From Myceligenerans pegani (GTDB lineage Bacteria; Actinomycetota; Actinomycetes; Actinomycetales; Cellulomonadaceae): a stretch of 64,000 nt of DNA. Below are positions 18,069 through 31,794 of the stretch, one piece after another (positions within the stretch are counted from its first letter, which is position 1; the number at the start of each line of letters is the position of its first letter). The notes beneath the pieces are model-generated. The model ran no database searches and was not told the origin of the DNA. It was given only the letters and a program-made list of their open reading frames with translations. Made by a program: the position numbers and the translations under genes. The stretch spans positions 62,001-126,000 of the forward strand of contig NZ_JADBGR010000046.1 in NCBI RefSeq assembly GCF_014892515.1, read 5' to 3'.

Positions 18069-18929
18069 GTGACCGCACAGACCGCACCGACCCACTGGAT
18101 CCTCACGCTCTCCTGCCCCGACGGCCCTGGAATCGTGCACGCCGTCGCGGGACTGCTCGCCGAGCACGGCGGGAACATCACGGAGTCGCAGCAGTTCGGG
18201 GACCCGTACTCGGGACGGTTCTTCATGCGGGTGCAGTTCGAGGCCGCGGCGTCGCGCGAGGACCTGACCTCTGCCGTCACCGAGCTGGCGGCCCGGTTCG
18301 ACATGACGTGGAACCTGGACGCGGCCGGACGGCCGATGCGGACGCTGGTGCTCGTGTCGAAGGCCGCGCACTGCCTGGTGGACCTGCTGTACCGGGAGCG
18401 GTCGCAGCACCTGCCGGTCGACGTGGTGGGCGTGGTGGGCAACCACCGCGACCTGGAGGACATCGCCCGGTTCTACGGCAAGCCCTTCCACCACGTGCCT
18501 GTCACGAAGGACACGAAGCCGGAGTCGGAGGCCGCGCTGCGGAGGCTCATCGCCGAGACGGACGCCGAGCTGGTGGTGCTGGCCCGGTACATGCAGATCC
18601 TGTCCGACGAGATGTGCCGGGACCACGCCGGGCGGATCATCAACATCCACCACTCGTTCCTGCCGTCGTTCAAGGGCGCGGGCCCGTACCGGCAGGCGCA
18701 CGACCGCGGCGTCAAGATCATCGGCGCCACCAGCCACTACGTGACGGGCGACCTCGACGAGGGTCCCATCATCGAGCAGGACGTGGAGCGCGTGGACCAC
18801 TCGCACACCGTCGACGACCTCGTCCGTATCGGGGAGGACACCGAGCGCCGCACCCTGGCGCGGGCGGTCCGCTGGCACGCGGAGCACCGGGTGCTGCTGG
18901 ACGGCCACCGCACGGTCGTCTTCCGCTGA
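18069..18929 (+). CDS. purU: Formyltetrahydrofolate deformylase
   Basis: This 286-residue enzyme hydrolyses 10-formyltetrahydrofolate to formate and tetrahydrofolate, balancing one-carbon units for purine synthesis. An ACT domain fills residues 8-85 (LTLSCPDGPGIVHAVAGLLAEH). The formyltransferase-fold catalytic domain begins near residue 95 with TLVLVSKAAHCLVDLL. The catalytic set is visible: Asn and His in NIHHSFLPSF and Asp in VTGDLDEGPIIEQ. Length is normal for PurU. The gene stands alone, divergent from the GNAT gene, and is about 28 kb from purN, whose product has the same catalytic fold. Confidence 0.95.
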   Translation: MTAQTAPTHWILTLSCPDGPGIVHAVAGLLAEHGGNITESQQFGDPYSGRFFMRVQFEAAASREDLTSAVTELAARFDMTWNLDAAGRPMRTLVLVSKAAHCLVDLLYRERSQHLPVDVVGVVGNHRDLEDIARFYGKPFHHVPVTKDTKPESEAALRRLIAETDAELVVLARYMQILSDEMCRDHAGRIINIHHSFLPSFKGAGPYRQAHDRGVKIIGATSHYVTGDLDEGPIIEQDVERVDHSHTVDDLVRIGEDTERRTLARAVRWHAEHRVLLDGHRTVVFR

Positions 18930-18988
18930 CAAACGCCGGCCGGCGTCGCCCGGGACATCTCGTGCCCCGGCGACGCCGGCCGATCACG

Positions 18989-19375
18989 TCAGCTGCAGGT
19001 GTACTCCACACCGCCGACGTCGTGCGTGCCCGGGCCGTAGACCGAGCAGATCTCGTCCAGGCTCTGCATCGCCTCGGAGCCGATGCTCAACGCGGCGACG
19101 ATGCCGATGATCCCGAAGATGATGCCCACGACCATGAACACGATGCTGAGGATGATTCCCCACTTCGCGAAGCCGTTGTCGAAGCCCGCTTCCTTGGACT
19201 TGTTCCGGGCGATGATCGACACGATCAGGCCGGCGAGGCTGAAGACGAAGGCCAGCACGAGACCGACGATGCCGAGCGTCTTGCCGGGGTCCTCCGCTCC
19301 GGCCATGGGCTGCTGCCCGTAGGGCTGGGGCGTCGGCGAAGCCTGCGGGGGCTGCCCGGGGTCGGAGTACGTCAT
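18989..19375 (-). CDS. Small membrane protein with proline-rich N-terminus (DUF4190-like)
   Basis: This 128-residue protein has a Pro/Gln-rich N-terminal tail of about 35 residues, then two hydrophobic helices, TLGIVGLVLAFVFSLAGLIV and GIILSIVFMVVGIIFGIIGI, joined by a short charged loop. A short C-terminal segment with two cysteines would face outside. This layout matches DUF4190-type proteins, which are widespread and uncharacterised in actinobacteria. The ATG at 19375 has GAGAGGAAA upstream. It is not in an operon. Confidence 0.75.
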   Translation of the reverse strand: MTYSDPGQPPQASPTPQPYGQQPMAGAEDPGKTLGIVGLVLAFVFSLAGLIVSIIARNKSKEAGFDNGFAKWGIILSIVFMVVGIIFGIIGIVAALSIGSEAMQSLDEICSVYGPGTHDVGGVEYTCS

Positions 19376-19466
19376 GTTTTCCTCTCGGTTTCCACAGAAG
19401 ATGTGCGAATTGCTGCGCGCTGGAGCCTGCCACAACGGCGCCGCGACCGCTACGCCACACGCGGGT

Positions 19467-19506
19467 GAATGCCCTGGATGGGTAGTTCTCCCCATCCAGG
19501 GCATTC
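19467..19506 (-). terminator. Terminator of the amylopullulanase gene
   Basis: GAATGCCCTGGATGGG (19467-19482) pairs perfectly over 16 bases with 19491-19506 around an 8-base loop. It starts 4 bases past the stop codon. There is no poly-T run. Confidence 0.8.
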
Positions 19507-19510
19507 GTCG

Positions 19511-25072
<5,562 letters not shown>

Positions 25073-25127
25073 GGAGACTCCTTCGTCGTCCTCGGGGGAT
25101 CCCACGCATCAGGCTGGGGCGTTGCCG

Positions 25128-25156
25128 ACTGTAACGCTTGCAGAATATTGCAGCAA
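25128..25156 (-). promoter_or_regulatory. Amylopullulanase promoter with TTGCAG direct repeats
   Basis: Minus-strand TTGCTG (25151-25156) and TACAGT (25128-25133) are 17 bases apart. On the plus strand the spacer holds two direct repeats TTGCAG spaced by four bases (25138-25153), so they recur at one helical turn. Similar TTGCA-type repeats mark starch-gene operators of MalR-like LacI regulators in streptomycetes (from memory). Confidence 0.55.
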
Positions 25157-25202
25157 CACCTGCCAGTCGACCGCTGACCGGTCGCGCGCAGCTGATTCCC
25201 GT

Positions 25203-25706
25203 TCAGCAGGGCCGGGAGCGATCCAAGGGCAGCTTGAAGCCCTCGTGGGACTGCTCGTAGCCGAGGGAACGGTAGAAGCGATGGGCCTCCGGGCGCCGCT
25301 TGTCGCTGGTGAGCTGGGCGAGGACGCAGCCGCGGGCGCGGCCGCGCTCATGGGCGTGCTCCATGAGGAGGCTGCCGATGCCCTGACCGCGGAGCGCGGC
25401 GTCGACGCGGACCGCCTCGACGAGGAGGCGGCCTACGCCGTTGCGGGAGATGCCCGGGATGTAGGTGAGCTGCATGCAGCCGACGACGACGAACGGCGTG
25501 CCGTCCCGCATCTCGCCGGGAAGGTCCGTGGCGGGCAGCTCGACGACCACCAGGTCGTTGTCCGGACTCGCCTGGATCGCCTCGAACCCGCGCACGTGCG
25601 CCGCGCCGAACGCGCCGGTCCGCCGCGCGGCCACGGCGTCGTCGGCGATCAGTTCGACGATCCGCGGAAGATCGTCACGGCGTGCGTCCCGAAAGCTGAT
25701 GTCCAC
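25203..25706 (-). CDS. GNAT-family N-acetyltransferase
   Basis: This 167-residue protein is a single GNAT domain. VVVGCMQLTYIPGISRNGVGRLLVEAVRVDAALRG is split here by the acetyl-CoA loop RGQGIGSLLMEHA near residue 110. The end, RPEAHRFYRSLGYEQSHEGFK, is a typical GNAT C-terminus. The opening FRDARRDDLPRIVELIADD is common in the YhbS/PaiA-like group. It begins with GTG and appears leaderless. The gene is close behind the ABC exporter gene on the same strand order but has its own promoter. Substrate unknown. Confidence 0.87.
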   Translation of the reverse strand: MDISFRDARRDDLPRIVELIADDAVAARRTGAFGAAHVRGFEAIQASPDNDLVVVELPATDLPGEMRDGTPFVVVGCMQLTYIPGISRNGVGRLLVEAVRVDAALRGQGIGSLLMEHAHERGRARGCVLAQLTSDKRRPEAHRFYRSLGYEQSHEGFKLPLDRSRPC

Positions 25707-25712
25707 GCCGCA

Positions 25713-25718
25713 ACGGTA
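25713..25718 (-). promoter_or_regulatory. -10 element of the GNAT gene at 25706
   Basis: TACCGT on the minus strand ends six bases before the GTG start codon, which implies a leaderless message; the gap from the exporter coding end is only 27 bases. Confidence 0.5.
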
Positions 25719-25733
25719 CGACGGCGGATCGCC

Positions 25734-28700
25734 TCAGCCGGCCAGGTGGGACCACTTCGGTGCCAGGTCGCGCCACGGGCCGACCGCGACGACCTCGCCC
25801 TCGTCGAGGACCACGACCCGATCGGCCCGGGCCAGAGCCGCCCGCTTCGACGTCGCCCCGATCACCGTGGTGCCCCGCTCGCGCAGCGCCGCCCACAGCT
25901 CGATCTCTGTCGCGGCGTCCAGGGCGGACGACACGTCGTCGGCGAGCAGCAGCTCTGCGTCGGCCGCGAGGGCGCGGGCCAGCGCGAGACGCTGGACCTG
26001 GCCGCCCGACAGCCGCACGCCGCGGTGTCCCACCAGGGAGTGGGGGCCGCCGGCGTCGGCGATGTCCGGGGCAAGCCGGGCCGCCTCGACCGGGCCGTCG
26101 AGCTCCCGCTCGTGATCCAGGCGCACGTTCTCGGCGAACGTGCCCGACAGCACGCGCGGGATCTGCGCGACGTACGCGACCTGGCCGGGCCGCAGGAAGG
26201 TCTGGGCGTCGGTCACCTCGGTGTCGTTCCAGCGGATCTCGCCGGTGTGCTCCATGAGTCCGGCCAGGGACGAGAGCAGGCTCGACTTCCCCGAGCCGAC
26301 CTGGCCGAGCAGCAGGACGAGCTCGCCGCGGCGCACGGTGAGGTCGACGTCGGACACGCCGATGGTCCCGTCGTCGTGCACGGCGGTGAGACGCCGCAGC
26401 TCGAGGTGGTCCAGGGGCTCGCGCGGCCCGGGTGCCGGCTCCGGCGCGGTCCCGGTGGGCAGGTCGACGCCCTCGGGCTGGTCGACCAGGTCGACGCCGC
26501 CGGCGAACCGGCTCGTCGCCTTCTGCCAGTTGCGCGTGCCCGGCGCCTCGGTGATCACCATGCCGGCGACCATGCCGAACCAGCCGAAGCCGGCGACCGC
26601 GCCCGCCACCATGAGCGTGGTGGCCAGGCCCCAGGTGCCCTGCAGGAGCAGGGCCCACGCGACGACGACACCACTCTGCAGCACGACGCCGGGGACCCCC
26701 TCGAGCACCGCCTGGACGCGGTGCTCGAAGACGGCCGCCTCGACGCGCCCGCCGTCGACCTGGCGGAGGTGCGCGTGCACCTCCGGGGTCCGGGCGGCGA
26801 GCTTGACGGTTCGTGCCGAGTCGAGCGCGGAGACCAGCGCCCGGCCGAACCGGGCCCGGGCCGCCGAGGACTTGGTCGCGGAGCGCCCGGCGATCGGGCG
26901 GCCGATCGCCGAGGCCGCGGCCGAGATCACCATGACGCTCAGCAGCACCGCGCCGACCAGCCAGGAGCGGCCGATCAGCGTCGCGACCGTGACGACGACG
27001 AGGCCGTTGACGAAGTCGATCCAGCGGTCCGTGTAGTTCACGAAGCGATCGGCGTCCATCGCACGGGCGACGATCTCGCCGGGCGGCGTGGCGGGCAGGC
27101 GCCGCTGTGTGGTCTGCCCGGCCATCACCGACATCCGGACCCGGAGCAGGATGTCGATCCACCACTTCGGGTACACGTAGATGGCGTGGGCGAGCAGGAT
27201 CGGCGACGCGATCAACAGGATGGGCAGCCCGATGAACTCGGCCAGCGGGATGCCGCCGCCCGAGTCGATCCCCTCCACGATGCGGCCCCACAGGAACGTG
27301 GTGAGCACTCCCGCGGCGTTGATCATGCTGAACGTCAGGAACAGCAGGACACCGAACACGCCCCAGGCGGGACGGACGAAGACGGCGTGCACGACGGAGC
27401 GTGCCAGGCTGGGCCCGTCGCCCGGGTCGTCGATCCGAGGCGGGGCACCGCGGCGCCGCTTGGTGCCGACGGCCCCGGTCTCGGCGGCTCCGGTCCCGGC
27501 GCCTGCGATCCTGACTCCGTCGCCCGACGGCGACGCGGCCGCTCCGGCCGCGGCCAGCTCCGCCCCGCGGACCGGGGGGATGTCGTCCGGATCCGTGGCA
27601 CCCGACGGCGCGACGCTCTCCGCGACGACGCCAGAGGCCGGCGTGCTCGCCTCCGTCGCCACCACCTCTGCCGCGACCGCCTGGGTCGCGACCGCGCCGG
27701 GCTCGTCCTCGCCGGGCCCTTCCTCCAGCAGGCCGTCCTCGGCGGCGTGCGAGGCGCTCGCTTCGAGCAGGTCACGGAACGGGCCGGCCGCCGTGGCGAG
27801 CTCGGCCCGCCGTCCCTGCTGCACGACCCTTCCGTGGTCGAGGACGGCCACATGCCCTGCCCGCTCGATGGTGGTGAGGCGGTGCGCGATCAGGACGCCC
27901 GTGCGCCCGGTGAGCAGCCGGTCCGCGGCGGCCACGACGCGGGCCTCGGTCAGCGGGTCCATGCGCGCGGTCGCCTCGTCGAGCACGACCACCTGCACGT
28001 GGCGGACGAGCAGCCGCGCGAACGCGACGAGCTGCTCCTCCCCCGCGGACAGCCGGGTACCGCCCGGCCCGAGCAGGGTGTCCAGCCCGTCGGGAAGCCC
28101 GTCGACCCACTCGGCCAGCCCGAGCTCGGCGACGGCGGCCTCGATCTGCTCCCGTGGCACGTCGGCGAACAGCGCGATGTTCTCGGCGAGCGTCCCGGCC
28201 AGGATCTCGGTCCGCTGGGTCACCACGCCGACCGACGCACGCAGCTCCTGCAGATCGAGGTCCCGCACGTCCACGCCGCCCAGGAACACCGCACCGCGCG
28301 GCGGCTCGACGGCCCGGGACAGCAGGCTCGCCAGGGTGGACTTCCCCGATCCGGTGCGCCCCACCAGTGCGACCGTCTCGCCCGCGGGCACCGCGAGGTC
28401 CACGCCCTGCAGCGCGAACGTCCCCTCGCTGTAGGAGAAATGCAGGTCGCGGAGCTCCAGGTCCAGGGGCGGCTCCGGGACCGGCTCGCCGCCCACGGGT
28501 TCCGGCGCGAGGCCGAGCATCTGCCTGATCCTCGTGACCGCGCCCAGCCCTTCCTGGATGTCCGGGAGGTGATGGATCAGCTGATCGGTCTGCGCCACGA
28601 ATCCCGCGGTGACGAGGAACAGCGTGACCAGCCGCGCGACTCCCAGGTCTCCGTTGGCGGCGAGGGCCACACCGACCACCGCGACGCCCGCCAGCATGGC

Positions 28701-29492
28701 GTGCAGGGCGACGCCGGCGCGCCGCAGCATCCTCGACTCGACCTCGACCACGGCCTTGAGCCGGCGATGCACCTCGGCCGACAGGCCGGCGAGCCGCCGG
28801 ATCGCGAACGCGCGGCCCAGGCTCGTGCGCAGGTCGTCCCGGGCGGCGACCGCCTCCTCGAAGGCCGCGGCGTGGTCCGTCCAGGCCATCTCCTCCACGA
28901 CCTTGAGCTTCACGATCCGGCCCAGCAGTCCGCGGATGAGCAGCCAGGTCAGCGCGACCAGGACCGGGAACAGGAGCCAGGCCGGCCACCACTGCAGGCC
29001 CGCGATGATCCACATGGGCACGCAGCCGACGACGGAGCGCGCGGCCCCCCACATCTGTCGCCGCACGAGCTGTCCGACGGCATGGGTGTCATCGTCGACG
29101 CGGTCCAGGATCTCGCCGACCGCCTGCTCGTTGAGCGTCTCCAGCGGCTGGTGCATGGCCGCGCGCAGCAGGTCCCCGCGCAGCCGGCCCTCGGCCCGGT
29201 CCGAGACCCCGGCCCACGCCACCTGGCCGGCGCTGTCCAGGAGGGCGCCGCCGACGAGGCACGCCGCCAGGAGGACGACGCCCGCGAGCGTCGCGCCCTC
29301 CGCCAGCCGTCCGGCGACCACGGCGCCGTACGCCTGCGCGGTGACCGCCACCACGAGCGCGAGCAGCGCGGCGACCGCGACGGGACCGCGCAGTCGCCGC
29401 AGGTCGAGCGTGCGCGAGGGGTCGTCAGCCACGCGCTCGTCCCGAGACTCGGTGGCGCGCTGCGGAGGGGAAATCGTTGCCTGGACCATCAC
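25734..29492 (-). CDS. Fused asymmetric ABC exporter (TMD-NBD-TMD-NBD)
   Basis: This 1,252-residue protein is a complete ABC exporter in one chain. TMD1 covers about residues 35-330 and NBD1 about 345-570, with Walker A GRTGSGKST, Walker B VVVLDEATARMD and H-loop AHRL, but signature LSAGE. A linker of about 110 Ala/Pro/acidic residues follows. TMD2 covers about 705-990 and NBD2 about 1020-1250, with Walker A GQVGSGKSS and a perfect LSGGQ, but Walker B LLLADDVSSALD (catalytic Glu replaced by Asp) and Ser where the H-loop His should be. The pattern gives one competent and one degenerate ATP site, as in heterodimeric exporters. The cargo is unknown. The start may be the GTG at 29492 or the ATG at 29489. 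Confidence 0.88.
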   Translation of the reverse strand: MMVQATISPPQRATESRDERVADDPSRTLDLRRLRGPVAVAALLALVVAVTAQAYGAVVAGRLAEGATLAGVVLLAACLVGGALLDSAGQVAWAGVSDRAEGRLRGDLLRAAMHQPLETLNEQAVGEILDRVDDDTHAVGQLVRRQMWGAARSVVGCVPMWIIAGLQWWPAWLLFPVLVALTWLLIRGLLGRIVKLKVVEEMAWTDHAAAFEEAVAARDDLRTSLGRAFAIRRLAGLSAEVHRRLKAVVEVESRMLRRAGVALHAMLAGVAVVGVALAANGDLGVARLVTLFLVTAGFVAQTDQLIHHLPDIQEGLGAVTRIRQMLGLAPEPVGGEPVPEPPLDLELRDLHFSYSEGTFALQGVDLAVPAGETVALVGRTGSGKSTLASLLSRAVEPPRGAVFLGGVDVRDLDLQELRASVGVVTQRTEILAGTLAENIALFADVPREQIEAAVAELGLAEWVDGLPDGLDTLLGPGGTRLSAGEEQLVAFARLLVRHVQVVVLDEATARMDPLTEARVVAAADRLLTGRTGVLIAHRLTTIERAGHVAVLDHGRVVQQGRRAELATAAGPFRDLLEASASHAAEDGLLEEGPGEDEPGAVATQAVAAEVVATEASTPASGVVAESVAPSGATDPDDIPPVRGAELAAAGAAASPSGDGVRIAGAGTGAAETGAVGTKRRRGAPPRIDDPGDGPSLARSVVHAVFVRPAWGVFGVLLFLTFSMINAAGVLTTFLWGRIVEGIDSGGGIPLAEFIGLPILLIASPILLAHAIYVYPKWWIDILLRVRMSVMAGQTTQRRLPATPPGEIVARAMDADRFVNYTDRWIDFVNGLVVVTVATLIGRSWLVGAVLLSVMVISAAASAIGRPIAGRSATKSSAARARFGRALVSALDSARTVKLAARTPEVHAHLRQVDGGRVEAAVFEHRVQAVLEGVPGVVLQSGVVVAWALLLQGTWGLATTLMVAGAVAGFGWFGMVAGMVITEAPGTRNWQKATSRFAGGVDLVDQPEGVDLPTGTAPEPAPGPREPLDHLELRRLTAVHDDGTIGVSDVDLTVRRGELVLLLGQVGSGKSSLLSSLAGLMEHTGEIRWNDTEVTDAQTFLRPGQVAYVAQIPRVLSGTFAENVRLDHERELDGPVEAARLAPDIADAGGPHSLVGHRGVRLSGGQVQRLALARALAADAELLLADDVSSALDAATEIELWAALRERGTTVIGATSKRAALARADRVVVLDEGEVVAVGPWRDLAPKWSHLAG

Positions 29493-29497
29493 CGCTC

Positions 29498-29503
29498 ACG
29501 CTA
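29498..29503 (-). promoter_or_regulatory. -10 element of the ABC exporter gene
   Basis: Minus-strand TAGCGT ends five bases before the GTG at 29492, which favours the GTG as a leaderless start over the ATG one codon later. Confidence 0.45.
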
Positions 29504-29583
29504 CGTGGACACACTGACATCCCCCTCCTCTTTTTTCGCAGGGCAGGCCGGCCGCCTCGGTCGGCCGACGGCCACCTCAAGGA

Positions 29584-31566
29584 TCAGAACGGCGGCCCCT
29601 CGGGCGACGGCTTCGAGGAGTCGGTGGACGGCAGCGGACCCACAGGAACCGCCGGCTTCCTGGGCGGGCGCGCGAGCGTGAGGCCGGTTGTCGGGAGGCC
29701 GCCTGGTTCGGCGGTGTTGGAACTGGCGGTGTTGGTCCCGGCGGTGTTGGAACTGGCGGTGTTGGAACTGGCGGCGGTGTCGTCGTCGGTGGTGATGCTG
29801 TTGACGATGCTGTAGCCGATGGCTGGGTCGGTGGGGTCGGGTCGGTAGACCTGGGTGTGGCCGGTGGGGCTGGTCCAGGTCTCGAGGCCGGTGACCGGAT
29901 CGCGTTCGACGTGCCAGTCGGCGTGGGTCTTGATGTTGTGGTGGCGGCGGCACAGGGCGTGCAGGTTGTTCGCGCGGGTCTGTCCGGGCTCGCCGGGAAG
30001 GGTGGGGCGCTCTTTGTTGTAGGGGTCGATGTGGTCCAGGTCGCAGCGCGCGGCGGGGCGGTCGCAGCCTTCGTGGGCGCACGTGCGGTCGCGGGCCTGG
30101 ACGGCTCGGCGGAGGCGGGGTGGGGGTTGGTAGGTGGTGGTGGAGTAGTCGGTGAGGATGCCGGTGACCGGGTCGGTGACCAGGCGGTACCAGATGCCCT
30201 CGCCGGCGATCTCGCGGGCCACATTCGCGGGGACGGGGCCGAGCAGGTCCAGGATCCCCGGCGTGTCGTCGCCCGGGTCGGCCAGCACGCTGGCGGGAAT
30301 GGTGACGTTGACGGTGGCGGGCACCTCGATGCCGCGCACGACCACGCCTGCCTCCACCCCGTCGGGCGCGGCGTGTGTGGTGGGTGTGCTGGTTATCGGT
30401 GCTGTGGAGAGCACGCCGTCGTTCTCGTCGGGGACGGGCACCAGGTCCGTCTCCCGTACCGGCGGGACCAGGACGCCCGGCTCGGTGACCGGGACGCGCA
30501 GACCGCCGGGCACGCTGCCGACCGGCCGGCCCTGGACCGGCCCGCGGTCGACTCCCTCACCGACGATCCCGTGGCCGATGGTCCCCTCACTGGCGACGTC
30601 TTCGCCGGCGCCTTCCTCGATGAGGTGGGGCACCATGCGTCCGGTGACCAGGGAGGTGAGCGCGTCGGCGCGGGCCTGGCCGCGCCGACGGGTCTGGCCG
30701 GGGACGTTCAGCAGGGCCTGCGCGCCGGCCTGCACGGCATTGAACACGCGCGCGCCGTCCTTGGCCGGTAGCAGGGCGGACAGCAGCGACATGCCGGGCC
30801 CGGCAGTCTCGAGCCAGACGTTGCGCTGGTCGGCCGCGTGGGTGAGTTCCTCGGCGTCGCCGTGCAGCCGGTTGGCCAGGGCGTTGAGCTGGTCGGACAG
30901 CCACTTCCAGGTACGGGTGGGCGCCTCGGGCAGCAGGACCTCGATCGCGGCGGCGCGCTCGTCGTCGGTCAGTTCGGCGCCCGCACCCAGCAGGGTGTCG
31001 GCCTTACGCGTATCGATCCGGCCCGCTGCCAGGGCATCCAGGACGTCGGGGAAACGGGTGCACCGATCCGCGCGGTTGACGATCACGCTGCCCTCGCGTG
31101 CGGTCACGTGCAGGCGGTCCTTGATCACGGTCGCGGCCTGATCCACCCCGAGAATCCCGCCCTGGACCTCGACCAGGGCAGCGGCGGCCCGTGCCTGCAG
31201 GCTCCGCGCCCACGACGCCAGCCGCTCCGTCGCGGCGACCACCCCGGCCAGCTCCACCGCATCCAGCCGGCCCATCACGCCCGCAGCCCGCATGCCGTCT
31301 GCGGTCCTGGCGGGCACCGGCCCGCCGTCCGCCGCGCCAGTGGCACCGGCGGCAGGCGCGGCCAGGGACTCCAGCACACCCGCCAGCCACGGCCCGGGCC
31401 GGCTGGAGCGCGTCTGCGCCATGAGCACGTCCGCCACGGCGTCGTCCACGGCATCGCCATGCCCCGCCCGCGTGCCGTCCAGGACGCCCGAACCCGCCCA
31501 TGGCGCCTCGGGCAGCACGACCTCCAGGCGCGCCGAACCGCCGTCGTGCAACGTCACCCCGCCCAT
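29584..31566 (-). CDS. DUF222 / HNH endonuclease-like protein (13E12-repeat family)
   Basis: This 660-residue protein has a DUF222 helical region over about residues 80-330 (VVAATERLASWARSLQARAAAALVE split across it) and an HNH nuclease motif near residue 530: CAHEGCDRP, then CDLDHIDPYN, then NNLHALCRRHHNIKTH. Two Cys pairs should bind structural zinc, and the HNH histidines should bind a catalytic metal. DUF222/HNH proteins are abundant in actinobacteria and most are uncharacterised. The C-terminal tail is a low-complexity Ser/Asn/Thr/Ala repeat encoded by 15-bp DNA units. The ATG at 31566 follows AGGGGGT; a GTG at 31575 is an alternative. A LexA-like palindrome overlaps its promoter. Confidence 0.85.
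   Translation of the reverse strand: MGGVTLHDGGSARLEVVLPEAPWAGSGVLDGTRAGHGDAVDDAVADVLMAQTRSSRPGPWLAGVLESLAAPAAGATGAADGGPVPARTADGMRAAGVMGRLDAVELAGVVAATERLASWARSLQARAAAALVEVQGGILGVDQAATVIKDRLHVTAREGSVIVNRADRCTRFPDVLDALAAGRIDTRKADTLLGAGAELTDDERAAAIEVLLPEAPTRTWKWLSDQLNALANRLHGDAEELTHAADQRNVWLETAGPGMSLLSALLPAKDGARVFNAVQAGAQALLNVPGQTRRRGQARADALTSLVTGRMVPHLIEEGAGEDVASEGTIGHGIVGEGVDRGPVQGRPVGSVPGGLRVPVTEPGVLVPPVRETDLVPVPDENDGVLSTAPITSTPTTHAAPDGVEAGVVVRGIEVPATVNVTIPASVLADPGDDTPGILDLLGPVPANVAREIAGEGIWYRLVTDPVTGILTDYSTTTYQPPPRLRRAVQARDRTCAHEGCDRPAARCDLDHIDPYNKERPTLPGEPGQTRANNLHALCRRHHNIKTHADWHVERDPVTGLETWTSPTGHTQVYRPDPTDPAIGYSIVNSITTDDDTAASSNTASSNTAGTNTASSNTAEPGGLPTTGLTLARPPRKPAVPVGPLPSTDSSKPSPEGPPF
29710..29769. 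repeat. Four 15-bp tandem repeats in the DUF222 gene tail
   Basis: The unit GGCGGTGTTGGAACT is repeated four times, the second with three changes (GTCCC end). On the coding strand it gives a repeating Ser-Ser-Asn-Thr-Ala-type tail. Because the unit is a multiple of three, copy-number change would alter length without a frameshift. Confidence 0.9.
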
Positions 31567-31602
31567 CGTGCTCACCCCCTGAGTGCCCGGTGCCGACCTC
31601 TC

Positions 31603-31624
31603 TCGAACATGTTCGATCCTATAT
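31603..31624 (-). promoter_or_regulatory. LexA-like palindrome and -10 of the DUF222 gene
   Basis: TCGAACATGTTCGA (31603-31616) is a perfect 14-bp palindrome directly downstream of a minus-strand TAGGAT -10 (31616-31621). Its half-sites equal those of the actinobacterial SOS box, but the spacer is two bases instead of four. Binding would cover the transcription start. Confidence 0.55.
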
Positions 31625-31656
31625 TCGCCACGACCCAGCGACCACCCGAGCACAGA

Positions 31657-31686
31657 ATCTGTGGATAAAGCCCTTCATCCACAGAT
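31657..31686. promoter_or_regulatory. Inverted repeat containing DnaA-box-like sequences
   Basis: ATCTGTGGAT and ATCCACAGAT form a perfect 10-bp inverted repeat around 10 bases. The left arm extends to TGTGGATAA, the complement of the DnaA box TTATCCACA, and the right arm gives TCATCCACA with one mismatch. A further 8-bp inverted repeat, CGCCACCG/CGGTGGCG, spans 31687-31739. The region lies between divergent genes, so it is not a terminator. Confidence 0.55.
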
Positions 31687-31746
31687 CGCCACCGAGAAAG
31701 GATCCCCGACCCAGAACGGCAAGAGCGACCGCGGTGGCGACTGTTG

Positions 31747-31794
31747 TGTCAACCCGGATTGACAGATTCGCCTGTCGTCAACCATAGTTGACAC
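31747..31794 (+). promoter_or_regulatory. Leaderless promoter of the HTH-ClpN pair with two operators
   Basis: A consensus -35 TTGACA (31759-31764) and -10 CATAGT (31783-31788) are 18 bases apart, and the -10 ends six bases before the ATG at 31795. Operator 1, TGTCAA-N6-TTGACA (31747-31764), covers the -35. Operator 2, GTCAAC-N4-GTTGAC (31777-31792), covers the -10. Both share GTCAA/TTGAC half-sites and their centres are about 29 bases apart. Confidence 0.72.

Noticed and set aside
29584-31566. HNH gene as a homing endonuclease or mobile intron
   Set aside because: The gene is a stand-alone DUF222/HNH member with its own promoter; no intron or intein boundaries and no interrupted host gene were seen.
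31657-31686. Possible replication origin because of DnaA-box-like repeats
   Set aside because: Only one pair of boxes, and no dnaA, dnaN, gyrB or parAB genes in the window. Kept only as a regulatory candidate.
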